Origin: a virus
Strand: one strand, 5' to 3'
IMG/VR virus record: IMGVR_UViG_3300024518_001461
Span: 1-40,154 of that record
DNA length: 40,154 nt
Shown here in pieces: positions 16,432 through 24,741 of the stretch. A program made the position numbers and the translations under genes. Position 1 is the stretch's first letter; every line of letters begins with the position of its first letter. A model generated the notes under the pieces. The model ran no database searches and had not been told where the DNA came from. It saw only the letters and a program-made list of their open reading frames with translations.

Positions 16432-17436
16432 ATGAACGAATTACTCTCAGGATTATCGAACATGGCGCAATCAGCGTCCAATTACGCGAACTCGCCACAA
16501 GGCCGCCGCCGCATTGATACGGCTTTCGGTACACCTTCCGACTTGCGTGAGAATCTACAGCGTGAGGATGTGAGATACGATCAGCAGATTGCAGCCGATG
16601 AGGCAAAGAGCAAGGCTGAGATTATTCGTCAGCAGTTGCCCGCGCTAATATCGCAGGTGGATGTCGGCAATCCTACCGCCTCGCTTGGCATGTTAATGCA
16701 GAGCGGCCTTCCCTTAGATGCGGCGCAAAAAGTCATAGCGGTTGCTCAGAAGCAAGCGCAGCAGGAGAGTTTAGACAAAGATCGTCAAGCTATGCAAAAT
16801 CTATTCTCTGGTGGTGGAGTTGGCGCAGAAGGCGGCGGATTGGGTGGCCTAACAGAGCAACAACTAATGATTATGTCTACTAATCCTAAATTCGCCAAAA
16901 CAGCGGAACTGGGAATGAAGCGATTAGACGCGGCTCGTAAACGTGAAGCCGAAGAGGCTGAGATTGATTCAGTTACTCAAGTTAAATCATTGCAAGCACA
17001 GCAGGTAATTGATGCAGCGGAATCTCTAAAAAGCCATAAAGGTTTCGAAGGAGCGGTAGGCGCGAAAAACCAGAATTATTTATTCGGATTAAAAGATAAG
17101 CCATTTAAAGGTACGGATGAGGCTGGATTTGAAGCATTAAAGGATCAAGTGCAGGGGAAAGTATTCCTACAGGGTTATGAGATGCTTAAAGGCGGCGGGC
17201 CGATCACAGATATTGAAGGCTCTAAGGCTGAGAAAGCGCTTGCCCGAATTGATACAGCTCAGAATGAAGATGACTTCATTAAAGGTGTTGATGATTTTGT
17301 CGAAGCGGTTCGAGCTGGCGCTGAGAAGTTAGGGTTGGAAGTAAAGGCACCACCAGCTAAGGGTGGCACCTCTACCCCAACAGCCGCAGAAGCCCGCGCA
17401 GAATTGGCACGCAGAAAGGCAGCTAGCGGTGGTTGA
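16432..17436 (+). CDS. internal virion / ejection protein C (334 aa)
   Basis: The product starts MNELLSGLSNMAQSASNYAN and is strongly helical, with a glycine-rich loop near residue 125-140 (SGGGVGAEGGGLGGLTEQQL) and a charged C-terminal half. The C-terminus ends with a short basic helix (ARAELARRKAASGG). It overlaps the next start by 8 bases, so it is probably made in balance with the lysozyme-bearing protein. The function is inferred from its neighbours. Confidence 0.62.
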   Translation: MNELLSGLSNMAQSASNYANSPQGRRRIDTAFGTPSDLRENLQREDVRYDQQIAADEAKSKAEIIRQQLPALISQVDVGNPTASLGMLMQSGLPLDAAQKVIAVAQKQAQQESLDKDRQAMQNLFSGGGVGAEGGGLGGLTEQQLMIMSTNPKFAKTAELGMKRLDAARKREAEEAEIDSVTQVKSLQAQQVIDAAESLKSHKGFEGAVGAKNQNYLFGLKDKPFKGTDEAGFEALKDQVQGKVFLQGYEMLKGGGPITDIEGSKAEKALARIDTAQNEDDFIKGVDDFVEAVRAGAEKLGLEVKAPPAKGGTSTPTAAEARAELARRKAASGG

Positions 17437-19876
17437 TTTCAGTAAATATTCAGACAAAGAACTAGCCGCGATTGCGGGCGAATCACCGCAAGAATCGGGT
17501 GATGCGCTAGGCGTGCTCGCTCGCACAGGACGGGCGGCGGCTGGTGGGTTAGCTGGTATGGCTGGGATTGTTGCAGACCCACTAACCTATGGCTTAAGCG
17601 CGGCTGAGGAGGCTATAACAGGCCGTGAAATACAAAACAAGCCATTACGTCAAAGCGTATTAGAGGGCTACGATGAGATGACGGGTGGTGCGGGATTGCC
17701 GCGTAATCAGCTTGAGCGTGTTGTTCAGTCTGGTGGCGAGGCTCTAACTGGTGGTGGTTTGTTCGCAAAAACCCCCGCAGCTATGAAAACCGCTACCGAC
17801 CTAGTTTCGCAAATCGGCTCAGGTGCCGCTGCACAATGGGCTGCGGAAAACAGTGATAACCCCTTAGCGCCTATTGCTGCAGGTATCGTGGGTGCTGTTG
17901 CGCCGCAAGCGATTGCATCACTCCCAAAGGCTGCGACTAAATTGACCGCCAAGAGTTTAGGCGTTAATCCTGAAAAAGTGGCGCAGCTTGAGCAGGCGGG
18001 GTTGCCCGTTAACGTGCCAGCGGCAAGCACCTCGCCAATGATTAAGCGTGCGGCTAACCAAATGGCGGAATTGCCGGGCGGTAAAGTTCTACAAAAGAGC
18101 ATGGACACTGCATTTAAAGATGCGGATGATGCTATTAAGCAGCTCGGGTACACCGGCACCACTAAGCCAGTAGACGCTGGCACGACCATCAATAAGGCTT
18201 TCACGCGCTGGAAAGATGATTCCTTAAAGGCGTTTAAGAATGTTGACGAACAGTTGAAACAAGTTGTTCCTGATGATGCTAGTGTTGACGTTGTTGCCGC
18301 GCTAGAGTCATCGGCTAAAGATATTATCTATAAAAAAGGGCTAACACCTCGCCAAATGGAAGATCGTTTGAGTGATCCTGCGGTTATTGAATTGGGCGCT
18401 TTGATTGGTGATGCAGCCGCTAAGGGTGGTCGTATTCCAATCGCAGCACTTAAAGAAGCGCGAACTAAACTTGGTGGAATGTCAAAGTTCGACCCGTTAA
18501 CGCCTAGTAAAAACACCGCTATTGCAGAGCGATCTTACGGGGCTCTTTCTAAGATACTTGAAGACGCAGCCGATCAGGTTGGCGGGAAAGCCGCGAAAGA
18601 GCTTTTCCAAAAGCGCAATAAATTATACGCACGTTTTGCTGATGAGAATAAAAACTACGTTGCCAAGCTACAAAAGAAGCTAGGTGATAACCCTGAATCT
18701 ATTTGGAGCAACTTAACGTCAGGTAATAAACTGGGCGCGTCTAATGCAAAGCGCACACTCGCAAAGCTCAATGCAGATGAAATAGATACAGTCCGCGATG
18801 CGCTGATCTACCAAAACGGCGGCGCTGATAACTTTCAGGTTGGGAAATGGGCGAACTCTTATCGCAGTATGAGTGATGACGCAAAGAGCGCCTTCTTTAT
18901 CGGCAAGCCTGATCTGAAAAAAGCTCATGATGCGCTTGTCGTAGGGTTAGATAATTATCAAGATGTAGGGCGCTTCGCAAACTTTAGCGGAACAACGCCT
19001 GCTGCAATAAATCCGCTTGTTAAGGTGGCGGCTGGCGGTGGTGCGGGTGCTGCTACGTTATTCGGACTTATTACTGGAACCGTAAGCCTCCCCGCTGTTT
19101 TGGGCACTGCTGTGGGCGCGTACGGCATCAACCGCGCAATGTCGGGAATGCTCGCAAGTCCGAAATACACGAAGCTACTAGCCAAAGCGCTGACAGAATC
19201 ATCTAAGAACCCGCAGAAATACAACAAGGCTATTGCACGTGCGCTTACTGCGAATGGCGCGAGCGAGGTTGATGTGGAGGCTCTTATGCAAGCCACACCA
19301 GCACAGCAACCCGCGCCTAGTATTAGTAGTTTATCTGATGCTGAACTACAGAGTATTATTGATAGTGAAAACATCACGGTTCCAGCTCAACCTGTAGGCA
19401 CCGGACTAGGCGAGCAAGCCACTATGCAAAATGAGGGTTTAGAACTGACATCGTATAAAGACACTGAGAATAAAACGACAGTAGGTCGCGGGTTCAATAT
19501 GCAAAGCGGTATAGCTCGCAAGGTATGGAAAAAGGCGGGTATTGATAAAGATTTCGCGCAAGTGTTTAAGGGTAATCAATCTATCTCGCTGGCTGATGCA
19601 GACCGCCTATTCAACGCAAGCCGTGAAATTGCAGTTGATGATGCGTTAAAGGTTTATCCGCGCCTATCATCTATGTCAGAATCGCAGCAAACCGCGTTGC
19701 TTGATATGAGTTATCAGCTTGGATTACCTAACCTCAAGGCGTTCAAGGAATTCAATACCGCTGTTAATAAGGGTGATATGTCACGGGCTGTAACGCTTTT
19801 ACGCCAATCGAAAATGGCAACACAAACACCCGAACGAGTCAAACGAACCGCTAATTTATTACTAACTGGAGTTTAA
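17429..19876 (+). CDS. large ejection protein with C-terminal T4-type lysozyme domain
   Basis: The GTG at 17429 (VVDFSKYSDKELAAIAGESP) is taken as start because that segment is a familiar phage N-terminus; earlier in-frame codons lie inside the previous gene. Of 815 residues, about 1-600 are helical with hydrophobic Gly/Ala stretches near 45-60, 145-160 and 540-580, suited to forming a trans-envelope channel. Residues 668-815 are a GH24 lysozyme: E669, D678 and T684 keep the E+9 and E+15 spacing of the T4 lysozyme catalytic triad. It probably cuts peptidoglycan locally during DNA entry. Confidence 0.82.
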   Translation: MVDFSKYSDKELAAIAGESPQESGDALGVLARTGRAAAGGLAGMAGIVADPLTYGLSAAEEAITGREIQNKPLRQSVLEGYDEMTGGAGLPRNQLERVVQSGGEALTGGGLFAKTPAAMKTATDLVSQIGSGAAAQWAAENSDNPLAPIAAGIVGAVAPQAIASLPKAATKLTAKSLGVNPEKVAQLEQAGLPVNVPAASTSPMIKRAANQMAELPGGKVLQKSMDTAFKDADDAIKQLGYTGTTKPVDAGTTINKAFTRWKDDSLKAFKNVDEQLKQVVPDDASVDVVAALESSAKDIIYKKGLTPRQMEDRLSDPAVIELGALIGDAAAKGGRIPIAALKEARTKLGGMSKFDPLTPSKNTAIAERSYGALSKILEDAADQVGGKAAKELFQKRNKLYARFADENKNYVAKLQKKLGDNPESIWSNLTSGNKLGASNAKRTLAKLNADEIDTVRDALIYQNGGADNFQVGKWANSYRSMSDDAKSAFFIGKPDLKKAHDALVVGLDNYQDVGRFANFSGTTPAAINPLVKVAAGGGAGAATLFGLITGTVSLPAVLGTAVGAYGINRAMSGMLASPKYTKLLAKALTESSKNPQKYNKAIARALTANGASEVDVEALMQATPAQQPAPSISSLSDAELQSIIDSENITVPAQPVGTGLGEQATMQNEGLELTSYKDTENKTTVGRGFNMQSGIARKVWKKAGIDKDFAQVFKGNQSISLADADRLFNASREIAVDDALKVYPRLSSMSESQQTALLDMSYQLGLPNLKAFKEFNTAVNKGDMSRAVTLLRQSKMATQTPERVKRTANLLLTGV

Positions 19877-19877
19877 T

Positions 19878-20231
19878 ATGAGTACTGAAATGACAAACGA
19901 CTTTGAAGCAAATCGTGCTTATGCGCATGGTTATGTGGATGGATTTAGAAAAGAATGGGCTTTCACCGCTGATGGCACAGGCGAAACTGTTACATGCTCA
20001 GAAACGTGCATCTTACAGGTCGTAGGCTCTGGCACATTCGGTGGCGGTACTGTAACGATTTCCTTTTCCGATGATGACGGATCGACATTCACGGCGCTAG
20101 GAACCCTTACGGCGGCGGGTAAGTTAGGCCGTATCTTTGCAAGCCAAGGCGAGCAATTCAAAGCTGTTATGGCGGGTTCCACTACGCCATCGGCTAACGT
20201 TAAGTTAATTCGCGTTGAGAGCAACAGTTAG
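19878..20231 (+). CDS. virion structural protein, beta-rich (117 aa)
   Basis: It starts one base after the previous stop. Residues 1-28 are a short helical N-terminus (FEANRAYAHGYVDGFRKEW). The rest is beta-rich with VGSGTFGGGTVTISFSDDDG and FKAVMAGSTTPSANVKLIRV, a pattern of small phage carbohydrate-binding or fibre-associated domains. It probably belongs to the tail tip or fibre set that follows. Confidence 0.6.
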   Translation: MSTEMTNDFEANRAYAHGYVDGFRKEWAFTADGTGETVTCSETCILQVVGSGTFGGGTVTISFSDDDGSTFTALGTLTAAGKLGRIFASQGEQFKAVMAGSTTPSANVKLIRVESNS

Positions 20232-20239
20232 GTTTAGTC

Positions 20240-21601
20240 ATGGCTATCTTGGAAAATCAAATTGGCGCACCCCTCGCAGTAGCGGGAGCAAAAACCATTG
20301 TAGTAGGTGACTCTATCACACGCCAGCTTGCGGGGGCTTATACGTCCAGTGATGGTATTAGCTTTTCACTTGAGGGGACTGGTTTTAACTGGGTGCAAGC
20401 AATGCTCGGTTATCCATTCACTCATAATATACAAAAAAATTATGGTGATAATAATGAAGTAACTGGAAAGCTCGGTTACAATAAGGGTATTGGCGGTGAT
20501 AAGGCCGCAGATGTGCGCGCACGATTGCAAGCTGATGTATTAGCATTGAATCCCGCGCTGGTGTTCTTTTTAGTTGGCACGAATGACATTAAAGCAAACA
20601 CCCCACTAAACGACATCATAACAGATTGGAAATACTGCGTAGATCAAATCCTCGCTATTAACGCTTCTTTGGTGGTTTACACCGTGATGCCAAGAAGTAC
20701 GGATCTAGATTGGGATGATAATGCAGAGCGACTAGTTCTATTTGAGTTTAACAATTTCATCAGAACTCATGTTGCTACATTGCAAGCAGAAGGCAAGAAA
20801 ATCGCACTTTCCGACCCGTGGGATAATATGCGTAACTGGTTCGGTGACGGTTATACAGCAGCCACCACCACCTTTAAAGATGGCGTACATCCTAACGTTA
20901 GGGGTGGCTATTTTTCAGCACTAGCCACACTGCCCATCTTTCAAGGTTTGAAGAACCTAGACCGCCACTATAAGAGCGTTTTAACTGATATCTGGAACGC
21001 CACGACTAATCCTTACGGTAATATAGCGCCAAACCCTGATTTAAGCGGTACGGGCGGCACCGTTTCTGATGGCACTGGAACTATTGCGGATGATTGGCGA
21101 GTTCAGCATTTCGCAGGAAGCAATAGCGTGGGCGCTGTTAGTATGGTTGATGCTCCTAATGGCGGTGATGGTAAAGCTATAAAGCTCACAATTACAAGCG
21201 ATGGAAATGGTACTGACAATGAGCGCTGGTTAGTGTATCAAAGCAGTTACACGACAGGTGATGCAGAAGGTGTAATAGATGGCAACACATACCGCGCTCA
21301 GGCTCGCGTATGGGTGACGAATATCACTGGCGAGCTATGGAAGCAAACGCATCTACAGTTCTTTGATGCAGATGGTGATCGTGATGTTTGGGCTGGTTTA
21401 GGTAATAATAGTGACGTTCCGTTACCAGCGGACGATTACGATAGATTGTTAATCACACCACAAACCACTCTTGACGCAAGCGCTGATCGGGTTCGTTTGG
21501 AGTTTGATACGTACTTAGATGGCACAGTAGCGGGATCGTTTGATGTTTACATCTGGCACCCTGATTTTAGATATTTGGAGGCGGTTCCACCGTTGGTTTA
21601 G
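20240..21601 (+). CDS. tail appendage with SGNH/GDSL hydrolase domain
   Basis: The SGNH blocks are clear: block I VVGDSIT with nucleophile S25, block III GTND (113-116), and block V DGVH with D214 and H217; G84-G86 in NKGIGGD gives the block II glycine. Residues 250-453 form a beta-rich carbohydrate-binding-like module (WLVYQSSYTTGD). The family removes O-acetyl groups, so the likely role is deacylation of the host O-antigen or capsule during adsorption. It is in the tail-appendage cluster just before the second appendage gene. Confidence 0.85.
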   Translation: MAILENQIGAPLAVAGAKTIVVGDSITRQLAGAYTSSDGISFSLEGTGFNWVQAMLGYPFTHNIQKNYGDNNEVTGKLGYNKGIGGDKAADVRARLQADVLALNPALVFFLVGTNDIKANTPLNDIITDWKYCVDQILAINASLVVYTVMPRSTDLDWDDNAERLVLFEFNNFIRTHVATLQAEGKKIALSDPWDNMRNWFGDGYTAATTTFKDGVHPNVRGGYFSALATLPIFQGLKNLDRHYKSVLTDIWNATTNPYGNIAPNPDLSGTGGTVSDGTGTIADDWRVQHFAGSNSVGAVSMVDAPNGGDGKAIKLTITSDGNGTDNERWLVYQSSYTTGDAEGVIDGNTYRAQARVWVTNITGELWKQTHLQFFDADGDRDVWAGLGNNSDVPLPADDYDRLLITPQTTLDASADRVRLEFDTYLDGTVAGSFDVYIWHPDFRYLEAVPPLV

Positions 21602-21604
21602 ATT

Positions 21605-22843
21605 ATGGCAGTTTTAGAGCCAAGCGGTGAAATTCCAATAGTTGCAGATAGCGTTGTTATTATTAAGAAGGTGAGCGACTTCGGCACAATTACTAGTAAC
21701 GTGGTGATTCCGCGAAGCGATGTAACTTACTTTATTGATGGTGTGATAGATATGGGAGAGGTTACTATAGAAACCCCGCCTAATGGCGTCTCTATTTATT
21801 CGGATGATCTGAACGTAAAGGGGTTATATTCGACCGCTGATAATTATACGATGTTTACTAGCCCAGCGGGTAGCTATTCTGGTAACGCATCTTTCCAAAG
21901 CATGTTTTTGAATGCCAGCGGCACAAATTCCAAGATATTCGATTTAGATAATGATGGCAATTTTGGTGCGATTGAATTTACCACAGTTAATATCGGAAAT
22001 TTTGGCTATGACGCTACCACTAGTTTTGGCGAACTAACCGACTATCGCCAAGCGTTCTTCAATGGTGTTGGGTTTATCAATTACGGTGATGGCTTAACAT
22101 TTAATGGAACGTGGGCAGGCTTAACAATTACTGACTCTATCGCGCTATTGGCACCCGCTGGATCAACGCTGCTTAAAGAGGGTACTAATCTCACTTTTAG
22201 CGATGGCGTGAGAATTGGTATAAAATTTGATTCAACCGATGCAACTAGTGTTTTATTAGATTTTGATGAGGCAAATATTTTAGCGGCTGGCGGGTTGAGC
22301 CTTAAAAACGTGCGAACTAGTGCGACTAATGCTGTGCCTAACATCACCGGTGCGAATGTTAATTCGCGATTTTCCGACAATCAAGGAATACGAAATACAT
22401 ATATCGGCGGGCAATGGGGGGTAACTACTGAGGCAACCACAACTATTCCAGCGGTTGATACGCCCGTTAAGGTGGCTGGCACAACTACCTATGCAGACTT
22501 ACAGCACTTCACTGGCGATGCAGATAACGCATTTACCTACATAGGCACTCAAAATATCGAAGTTGAAATCAAAGGGCTACTATCAATATCCGGCGGCAAT
22601 AACGATCAAGTGCAAATATTCTTCCGCAAGTGGGATAATAGTGCGAGCGCTTATGTTGATTTGCCTAAAAGTACGGCAACGCTTAATGGTGGAGGTTCAG
22701 GTAATCGTGCAGAGGGTGTAGGTGTTTTTGGTTATACCGACATGGACGAAAACGACCGCATTGAGGTATGGATTCAAAATATAAGCGACTCAAGTAACGT
22801 TACCGCTGTTTTGGGCGGGCTTGTTTCAGTGACAGAGCGCTGA
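21605..22843 (+). CDS. tail appendage with beta-helix-like and C-terminal jelly-roll domains
   Basis: The first 260 residues have the short repeating strands of a beta-helix (VVIPRSDVTYFIDGVIDMGE, IYSDDLNVKGLYSTADNY, NVRTSATNAVPNITGANVNS). Residues about 275-412 read as a jelly roll (NIEVEIKGLLSISGGNNDQV, IFFRKWDNSA, ENDRIEVWIQN), typical of trimeric fibre tips. The gene follows the esterase gene by 3 bases. Receptor binding is likely; depolymerase activity cannot be judged. Confidence 0.7.
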   Translation: MAVLEPSGEIPIVADSVVIIKKVSDFGTITSNVVIPRSDVTYFIDGVIDMGEVTIETPPNGVSIYSDDLNVKGLYSTADNYTMFTSPAGSYSGNASFQSMFLNASGTNSKIFDLDNDGNFGAIEFTTVNIGNFGYDATTSFGELTDYRQAFFNGVGFINYGDGLTFNGTWAGLTITDSIALLAPAGSTLLKEGTNLTFSDGVRIGIKFDSTDATSVLLDFDEANILAAGGLSLKNVRTSATNAVPNITGANVNSRFSDNQGIRNTYIGGQWGVTTEATTTIPAVDTPVKVAGTTTYADLQHFTGDADNAFTYIGTQNIEVEIKGLLSISGGNNDQVQIFFRKWDNSASAYVDLPKSTATLNGGGSGNRAEGVGVFGYTDMDENDRIEVWIQNISDSSNVTAVLGGLVSVTER

Positions 22844-22847
22844 TAAG

Positions 22848-23195
22848 ATGACTATCGAGTTAATAAACACCATATACGGCGTCACGCTTTTGCTTGCCTT
22901 CGCGGCAATGGTGAGTGGGATAGCTGTTCTAGCAATGGGGTCGAAGCGGAAGAACTACTTCTTTCAAACCCGCCCATTTGCTTATGTGGCGCTTAATGCT
23001 AGTATTTTGATTAATGGCTTTTTCATTTATAATATTCTATTATGGCTATCATCTAGTTACGTTGAAATTCAGGATTTAGATTTCCACTTGCGGTGGTTGA
23101 TTTACCATACGATTGAGAAGGCCGCGATCTTCTTATTCCACCATGAGCTATACCGCCGCGTAAAAAGATGGAGAGCTGAACATGCAACCGACTGA
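22848..23195 (+). CDS. small polytopic membrane protein, holin-like
   Basis: Two strong membrane helices (residues about 8-30 and 44-68) are followed by an amphipathic aromatic segment (FHLRWLIYHTIEKAAIFLFH) and a basic tail (YRRVKRWRAEH). It overlaps the next holin-like gene by 14 bases and opens the lysis cluster. It may be a holin, a pinholin partner or an antiholin. I know no named family. Confidence 0.6.
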   Translation: MTIELINTIYGVTLLLAFAAMVSGIAVLAMGSKRKNYFFQTRPFAYVALNASILINGFFIYNILLWLSSSYVEIQDLDFHLRWLIYHTIEKAAIFLFHHELYRRVKRWRAEHATD

Positions 23196-23556
23196 AAATG
23201 AGATTATGCAGATTATAAAAGAACTCGCTCACATAGTAGAAGGCGGAAAAGACGGTATCCAAATAATAGCGATTTCCATATTTGCGGGGATTACTAGAAC
23301 TATAATGTCAGAGGATAAGCGCAATATAGGCGCATTTGTATTAAGCTGCTTCACTGCGGGCTTTGTTGGATATATGGCGCATCTTTCGCTGGTGGGTTCA
23401 GACTTTTCACCATCGACAGTTGGTGTTATAACGGGAATTGCAGCTTTTAGCGCTACGGATTTACTAAAAGGGGTTATGAAGGTCACAAGCGCTTTCGCCA
23501 ACGATCCACATAAAGCTGTAAGAGATATATTCGCCACATGGAAGGGTAGAAAATGA
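23182..23556 (+). CDS. probable holin
   Basis: The product is 124 residues with three membrane helices (about 26-43, 48-70 and 77-95), a short polar N-terminus and a basic C-terminus (AVRDIFATWKGRK), as in class I phage holins. It lies directly upstream of the endolysin. The helix content AGFVGYMAHLSL and VGVITGIAAFSATDLLKGV resembles the phage holin family related to lambda S/HP1. It would form the inner-membrane hole that releases endolysin. Confidence 0.72.
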   Translation: MQPTENEIMQIIKELAHIVEGGKDGIQIIAISIFAGITRTIMSEDKRNIGAFVLSCFTAGFVGYMAHLSLVGSDFSPSTVGVITGIAAFSATDLLKGVMKVTSAFANDPHKAVRDIFATWKGRK

Positions 23557-23705
23557 GCTTAGGACGGGAATTTTTAGCTTTAGTGTTGACGGGTGTTTTC
23601 GCGTTGGTGTTATTCACATCCACAGCTAAGGGGTTCGGCAAGGGCTATAGCAGTTACTTTGATTACCATATTGAAGGTCTGATGCAGATAAATGTCGAAC
23701 TCTAA
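23553..23705 (+). CDS. small membrane protein in lysis cluster (50 aa)
   Basis: This short frame begins on an ATGA overlap with the holin stop. It has one hydrophobic helix (residues 7-24, FLALVLTGVFALVLFTST) followed by a Gly/Tyr-rich tail. The coupling and composition support it. It could be an antiholin, a second holin or a signal-anchor protein. The size is below the usual gene-calling limit. Confidence 0.55.
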   Translation: MSLGREFLALVLTGVFALVLFTSTAKGFGKGYSSYFDYHIEGLMQINVEL

Positions 23706-23835
23706 GGAATGGCGTGAATATGTGGAAGCTGTTACAATGGATCAAAAGCACCCTAACCCCGAAAACTTCCGCAAAGCGCGGGAAGCAGAAAGAAAATGGC
23801 GAGATGAGATTAAGCAAACACTTCACGCAAGCTGA
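23692..23835 (+). CDS. small charged protein overlapping endolysin start (47 aa)
   Basis: The frame starts 14 bases before the stop of the small membrane protein and reads MSNSKEWREYVEAVTMDQKH; its C-terminal half is one highly charged helix (NFRKAREAERKWRDEIKQTL). The codon use and helix periodicity look like real coding rather than a shadow. It competes with an N-terminal extension of the endolysin (GTG at 23714) for the same bases; both cannot be equally constrained. Confidence 0.5.
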   Translation: MSNSKEWREYVEAVTMDQKHPNPENFRKAREAERKWRDEIKQTLHAS

Positions 23836-24247
23836 ATTTGAGAAATCACAAACAGCGATCCGCAAGGGCATAAACAACCGCATGACAGCGGAAAACATCA
23901 AGAACGCTAAGGCATTATGCGAACACGTGTTGGAACCAGCACGAGAGCATTTCGGATTGCCGATTGCAATCAATAGCGGTTACCGTGGCGATAGGCTTAA
24001 CCGCGCAATAGGTGGTGTTAACACATCACAGCACAAAAAGGGCGAGGCGGCTGATATAGAGCTTGTGGGCGGTAGTAACTGGGATTTATTCCGGTTTATA
24101 CGTGACAACCTGCCATACGACCAATTGATTGCTGAATATATGGTTAACGATGATCCTCGCGCTGGCTGGGTTCACGTATCATACCGCGCTATTGGCAACC
24201 GTGAAATGGCGTTTTCTATTGGTGGCGCTGATGTGGGTTTCGCATGA
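23804..24247 (+). CDS. endolysin, peptidase M15A family
   Basis: The sequence MRLSKHFTQAEFEKSQTAIR is the normal start of Peptidase_M15_3 endolysins, so 23804 is preferred (147 aa). GTG at 23714, with AAGGA upstream, would add 30 basic residues. Metal ligands are visible: H in SQHKKGEAADIE (with the D of AAD) and the H of GWVHVSY, matching HxxxxxxD...H of D-Ala-D-Ala carboxypeptidase-like enzymes. It cleaves the peptide part of peptidoglycan and would pass through the holin. There is no signal peptide. Confidence 0.85.
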   Translation: MRLSKHFTQAEFEKSQTAIRKGINNRMTAENIKNAKALCEHVLEPAREHFGLPIAINSGYRGDRLNRAIGGVNTSQHKKGEAADIELVGGSNWDLFRFIRDNLPYDQLIAEYMVNDDPRAGWVHVSYRAIGNREMAFSIGGADVGFA

Positions 24248-24486
24248 TTAATCCAGACATAAAGATAGTTGAGAAAATCGACATAAGCGATAGGGTCGCG
24301 TCATTACGCACACAAGCTATTGACTTCTGCCGCCTCGCTAAGCGCTCAAATCACACTAAAGGTGTGTTCTTGTCCGAGGGTGAGAGTGGAGAGATTGGTA
24401 TGAGAATTTCGGGCATGACAAACTCCGAGGCTATCGCTATACTTGAAGAAGCTAAATTCTTAATTTTAACAAACAAATGGATATGA
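24244..24486 (+). CDS. hypothetical protein next to Acb2-like gene (80 aa)
   Basis: It is translationally coupled (ATGA) to the endolysin and overlaps the following Acb2-like gene by 10 bases. The product has a helical N-terminus (VASLRTQAIDFCRLAKRSN), a middle strand pair and a C-terminal helix (GMTNSEAIAILEEAKFLIL). I recognise no family. Tight coupling to a defence-antagonist gene makes it a candidate for the same role, but this is inference. Confidence 0.6.
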   Translation: MINPDIKIVEKIDISDRVASLRTQAIDFCRLAKRSNHTKGVFLSEGESGEIGMRISGMTNSEAIAILEEAKFLILTNKWI

Positions 24487-24740
24487 ATGAGACTATTATG
24501 GATAATCAGCATAAAAAAATCAAAGGCTACCGCGATCTGACGCAGGATGAAATAAACTTAATAAATGAGGCTAAAGAGTTGGCAGAAAAGTGCGGCTCTT
24601 TTTTAGATGGATTAAAGGCGGTTCACAGTCAAACTGGAAACCATGCTATCGACATTCGCTGGTTAAGTATTGGCCAAACTGATTTGCAGAAAGGCTTTAT
24701 GGCTATAATACGATCCATTGCCCAGCCCACAAGTTTCTAG
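24477..24740 (+). CDS. acb2: Acb2-like cyclic-oligonucleotide sponge (anti-CBASS)
   Basis: The 87-residue product matches the Acb2/Tad1 hairpin pattern that I recall: KGYRDLTQDEINLINEAK at residues 16-33, then WLSIGQTDLQKGFMAIIRSI and a short C-terminus. Acb2 proteins (T4 Vs.4, PaMx33 Acb2) form small hexamers that bind cyclic di- and trinucleotides and so silence CBASS, and some related signalling defences. Tyr18 and Lys33 have the same 15-residue spacing as the binding-site pair Y11/K26 of PaMx33 Acb2, as I remember it. Length is normal for the family. The placement beside lysis genes is common for the family. Start may be ATG 24477 or 24483. Confidence 0.8.
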   Translation: MDMNETIMDNQHKKIKGYRDLTQDEINLINEAKELAEKCGSFLDGLKAVHSQTGNHAIDIRWLSIGQTDLQKGFMAIIRSIAQPTSF

Positions 24741-24741
24741 T

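Noticed and set aside
23714-23803. N-terminal extension of the M15 endolysin from GTG 23714
   Set aside because: The family starts at MRLSKHF, and the extension overlaps another plausible small gene; kept only as an alternative start.
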